A DNA stretch of 60,623 nucleotides from Micromonospora sp. ATA32 (lineage in GTDB: Bacteria; Actinomycetota; Actinomycetes; Mycobacteriales; Micromonosporaceae). The stretch is from positions 1 through 60,623 of the forward strand of contig JAEVHO010000001.1 in NCBI GenBank assembly GCA_016802835.1, given 5' to 3'. Numbering within the stretch: position 1 is the first letter of the stretch; every line of letters begins with the position of its first letter. Of this stretch, positions 58,589 to 60,623 are shown piece by piece. The notes beneath the pieces were generated by a model. The model was not told the DNA's origin and searched no databases. It saw nothing but the letters and a program-made list of their open reading frames with translations. The translations under genes and the position numbers were made by a program.

Positions 58589-59785
58589 ATGACTACCAAC
58601 GTTCTCGACGTGCTCCCCGAGGTGGCCAGTTGGTCCGCGCGGGAAGCGTCCACCGACACCATCTACGCCGGGGAGGGTCGCAGCCTCACGGCCGCCGCCC
58701 GCCGGCAGCGCGCCTCCGAAAGCGCCGTCTACCAGCGGCGCCTCATGGAAGCCGCGCAGCTGTACGCCCGGGTCGTCAACGGCAGCCGCCGGGCCGCCCT
58801 GGACTTCCAGGAGGCCATGACCACCTCCGACTTCCAGCTGCTGTTCGGCGACATCCTCGACCGGCAGATCCTGGCCAACTACCAGCAGCAGCCGGTGGTG
58901 TGGGACCGGGTGGCCCGCCGCGGCCGCGTCCGCGACTTCCGCACCGTCAAGCGGTTCACGCTCGACGGCGGGGAGGCGATCCTCGCCGACGTGAAGCAGC
59001 AGTCCGAGTACCCGGCCGCCAGCCTCACCGACGGCAAGTACGAGTACGCGGTGACGAAGAAGGGTCGGCGGATCCCGCTGTCGTGGGAGACGCTCATCAA
59101 CGACGACCTGGACGCGTTCGCCGACATCCCCCGCCGGCTGGGCAACGCCGCCCGCCGGTCGGAGGAGCGGTTCTGGACGGCGCTGTTCGCCTCGACGGGC
59201 GGCCCCAACAGCACGTTCTTCAGCTCCGGCAACAAGAACCTGCTGGCGTCGGGCGGGGCGTCCGCCCTGTCGGTGAGCGCCCTGCAGGCCGCGTACACGC
59301 TGCTTGGTCAGCAGGTCGACACCGACGGGTCGCCGATCTACATCGAGTCGGTGGTGCTGGTCGTGCCGCCGGCGCTGAAGGTGATCGCGAACAACATCAT
59401 CAACGCGACGGAGATCCTCGCGGCGACCGGTGGTGGGACGGGTACCGGCCAGGACCAGCTGCGGGCGGCGAACTGGCTGCGCAACGACGTCGAGGTCGTC
59501 GTTGACCCGTGGCTGCCGATCATCGACACCACGCGGGGCAACACCGCCTGGTACCTGTTCGCGAACCCGCAGGTGGGTCGGCCGGCGATGGAGATCGGTT
59601 TCCTGATCGGCCACGAGAGCCCGGAGCTGTTCCAGAAGACCCCGAACGCGGTGCGGGTGGGGGGCGGCCCGATCGACCCGACGGACGGAGATTTCGAGAC
59701 AGACAGTGTAGAATGGAAGCTAAGGCACGTATACGGCGGAACGCTCATGGACCCCAAATCGGGCGTCGCTTCGCCGGGAGCCTGA
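58589..59785 (+). CDS. Major capsid protein
   Basis: 398 residues behind GAGGAGATAT. HK97-type major head protein: helical N-arm, FQLLFGDILDRQILANYQQQ, IPLSWETLINDDLDAF (A-domain/E-loop), TEILAATGGGTGTGQDQLRA and PWLPIIDTTRGNTAWYLFAN, ending SVEWKLRHVYGGTLMDPKSG. The last 30 codons are noticeably lower in GC (GTA, CTA, AGG) than the rest, starting near 59690. The gene is complete despite the HNH gene behind it. Confidence 0.92.
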   Translation: MTTNVLDVLPEVASWSAREASTDTIYAGEGRSLTAAARRQRASESAVYQRRLMEAAQLYARVVNGSRRAALDFQEAMTTSDFQLLFGDILDRQILANYQQQPVVWDRVARRGRVRDFRTVKRFTLDGGEAILADVKQQSEYPAASLTDGKYEYAVTKKGRRIPLSWETLINDDLDAFADIPRRLGNAARRSEERFWTALFASTGGPNSTFFSSGNKNLLASGGASALSVSALQAAYTLLGQQVDTDGSPIYIESVVLVVPPALKVIANNIINATEILAATGGGTGTGQDQLRAANWLRNDVEVVVDPWLPIIDTTRGNTAWYLFANPQVGRPAMEIGFLIGHESPELFQKTPNAVRVGGGPIDPTDGDFETDSVEWKLRHVYGGTLMDPKSGVASPGA

Positions 59786-59802
59786 TTCCCAGCCACTGTG
59801 GA

Positions 59803-59858
59803 CTCTCTGAGATAATCGGAGAGACGGACCAGGGCAGGTGCGCGAACACCTGCCCTGG
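59803..59858 (+). other. Two strong RNA hairpins before the HNH gene
   Basis: In the gap between the capsid stop and the HNH start there are two perfect stem-loops: CTCTCTGA (59803-59810) with TCGGAGAG (59816-59823) around GATAA, one pair being a wobble; and CCAGGGCAGGTG (59829-59840) with CACCTGCCCTGG (59847-59858) around CGCGAA. They could end capsid transcription, control translation of the HNH gene, or be part of a small structured mobile RNA. Confidence 0.6.
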
Positions 59859-59889
59859 CAAATGCCGACGCTATGAAGGAGCGCCGACA

Positions 59890-60519
59890 ATGCAGGAGCG
59901 TACCTGCTCGAAGTGTGATGTCAGCAAGCCGGAGACCGAAGAGTTCTTCCGCAAGCGCGGGACGAAGGACCGAGGCGGGCTGCGGCCCGACTGCCGGGAC
60001 TGCACGAAGGCCCGCGACCGGGCGTACTACGAGGCCAACCGCGAACGGTACAAGGCATATCAGGCCGCGAACGCTGAGCGGATCCGGGCCTACATGCTGG
60101 AGTACAAGCGGGCGTACTACCGGACCGAGACCGGAAAGGCTGCCATCCAGCGGGCGAACCGCAGGTGGAACCAGTCGCCGGAAGGCAAGGCCCGCCTCAC
60201 TCTCTTGCAGCAGCGACGCCGGGCGCGTGTGGCGGGGTTGGAGTCGGCATTCGCTACCGAGGACTGGACGCTCTGCCTGGAATGGTTCGGTCAGCGGTGC
60301 GCGTACTGCGGCGGATCGGCGGAGACGCTCCATCAGGAGCATGTGATTCCGGTCGAGTCCGGTGGCCCGTACGTTCCGTGGAACATCGTGCCAGCGTGCG
60401 GCTCTTGCAACAGCAGTAAGACGACCAAGCCGCTCGACGAGTGGTTTCCGGGTCAACCGTTCTACGCCGAGGAGCGTATGGCGATGATTGCCGACTACTT
60501 CGCTTTGGTGTCGCCGTGA
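59890..60519 (+). CDS. HNH homing-type endonuclease after the capsid gene
   Basis: 209 residues behind AAGGAG. N-terminal Cys finger (TCSKCDVSKPETEEFF, PDCRDCTKARDRAYYEANRE), a basic helical linker (RAYMLEYKRAYYRTETGKAA) and an HNH core (CAYCGGSAETLHQEHVIPVE, VPACGSCNSSKTTKPLDEW). Same architecture as the HNH in the helicase but only distantly similar. Lower GC than its neighbours. Sits between capsid and the next structural gene, a common homing site. Confidence 0.85.
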   Translation: MQERTCSKCDVSKPETEEFFRKRGTKDRGGLRPDCRDCTKARDRAYYEANRERYKAYQAANAERIRAYMLEYKRAYYRTETGKAAIQRANRRWNQSPEGKARLTLLQQRRRARVAGLESAFATEDWTLCLEWFGQRCAYCGGSAETLHQEHVIPVESGGPYVPWNIVPACGSCNSSKTTKPLDEWFPGQPFYAEERMAMIADYFALVSP

Positions 60520-60623
60520 CGGGGCCCGTCCGCACGCGATCACTCCGAACGACCAACTGCTCGCCCTGCTCCTCGACGAGGTGGTGGCGCAGGGCGAGGT
60601 GCTGCGACGGATCCTGGATCGGC
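60488..60623 (+). CDS. Partial structural-region gene, start unclear
   Basis: From about 60518 a frame reads DGARPHAITPNDQLLALLLD, then EVVAQGEVLRRILDR, to the window edge, with normal coding bias. It overlaps the end of the HNH gene. No ATG or GTG lies in this frame after the stop at 60485; TTG 60488 is possible. The N-terminus may have been displaced by the HNH insertion. Confidence 0.35.
   Translation, partial: MPTTSLWCRRDGARPHAITPNDQLLALLLDEVVAQGEVLRRILDR

Noticed and set aside
57617-59614. 665-residue minus-strand open frame opposite protease and capsid genes
   Set aside because: Same shadow composition, no motif. Contrast with the antisense nuclease, which has repeats and catalytic residues.
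1-60623. CRISPR arrays, insertion sequences, rRNA genes
   Set aside because: No regularly spaced repeats, no transposase motifs with terminal repeats and no rRNA-like sequence seen on reading.

Overview
The window is high-GC actinobacterial DNA with frequent GTG starts and strong GGAGG ribosome sites. Gene content (ECF42-type sigma factor with two YCII/DGPF proteins, a DUF4173 membrane protein, a DinB protein, a pterin dehydratase/VOC fusion) fits a soil actinomycete. Micromonosporaceae is my best guess, by inference only. No 16S gene or other decisive marker is present.

Region 1 (1 to about 13250) is host chromosome: ordinary metabolic, membrane and regulatory genes on both strands. Region 2 (13251 to the end) is an integrated siphovirus-type prophage. 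Its left edge is a 45-base remnant equal to the 3' half of a CAT-anticodon tRNA (attL). A tyrosine integrase follows, then a divergent repressor/cro-like control region with repeated operator motifs, and then more than 80 tightly packed plus-strand genes, mostly joined by ATGA, GTGA or TGATG overlaps. The right end, with tail, lysis and attR (where the complete tRNA should be), lies beyond the window.

The early half of the prophage carries a helicase/DNA methyltransferase locus, a YqaJ exonuclease and RecT annealing protein, a DnaQ-like exonuclease, a RusA resolvase, a DUF5131 protein, a ParB-like protein, an unusual C5 methyltransferase, SSB, a sliding-clamp-like protein, the DnaB helicase and an initiator-like protein. 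The initiator gene contains a cluster of CCCGAT/ATCGGG hexamers that looks like a replication origin. About 7 kb of small accessory genes follows. The late half starts near 48.7 kb: terminase, portal, head-morphogenesis protein, protease/scaffold, decoration protein, major capsid.

The most striking feature is the load of homing-type elements. One intein sits in the methyltransferase, with a LAGLIDADG-like domain. An HNH gene cuts the helicase in two. HNH genes also sit after recT, after the major capsid gene and in the early operon. The head-morphogenesis protein holds a second intein with intact splicing blocks, and the stretch between its blocks carries, on the opposite strand, a gene for a Vsr/DUF559-like nuclease with three helix-turn-helix repeats. 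The two genes share the same codon triplets in antisense, and the nuclease's ribosome site lies inside the intein's own C-terminal splicing block. I consider this nested arrangement the best candidate for an undescribed system.

At least eight genes contain frame breaks at GC-rich homopolymers or GC dinucleotide runs (DUF4173 gene, sigma factor, helicase/methyltransferase, clamp-like gene, the genes at 41 kb and 47.8 kb, and the protease/scaffold gene three times). Their density suggests uncorrected sequencing indels rather than biology, but individual cases could be real.
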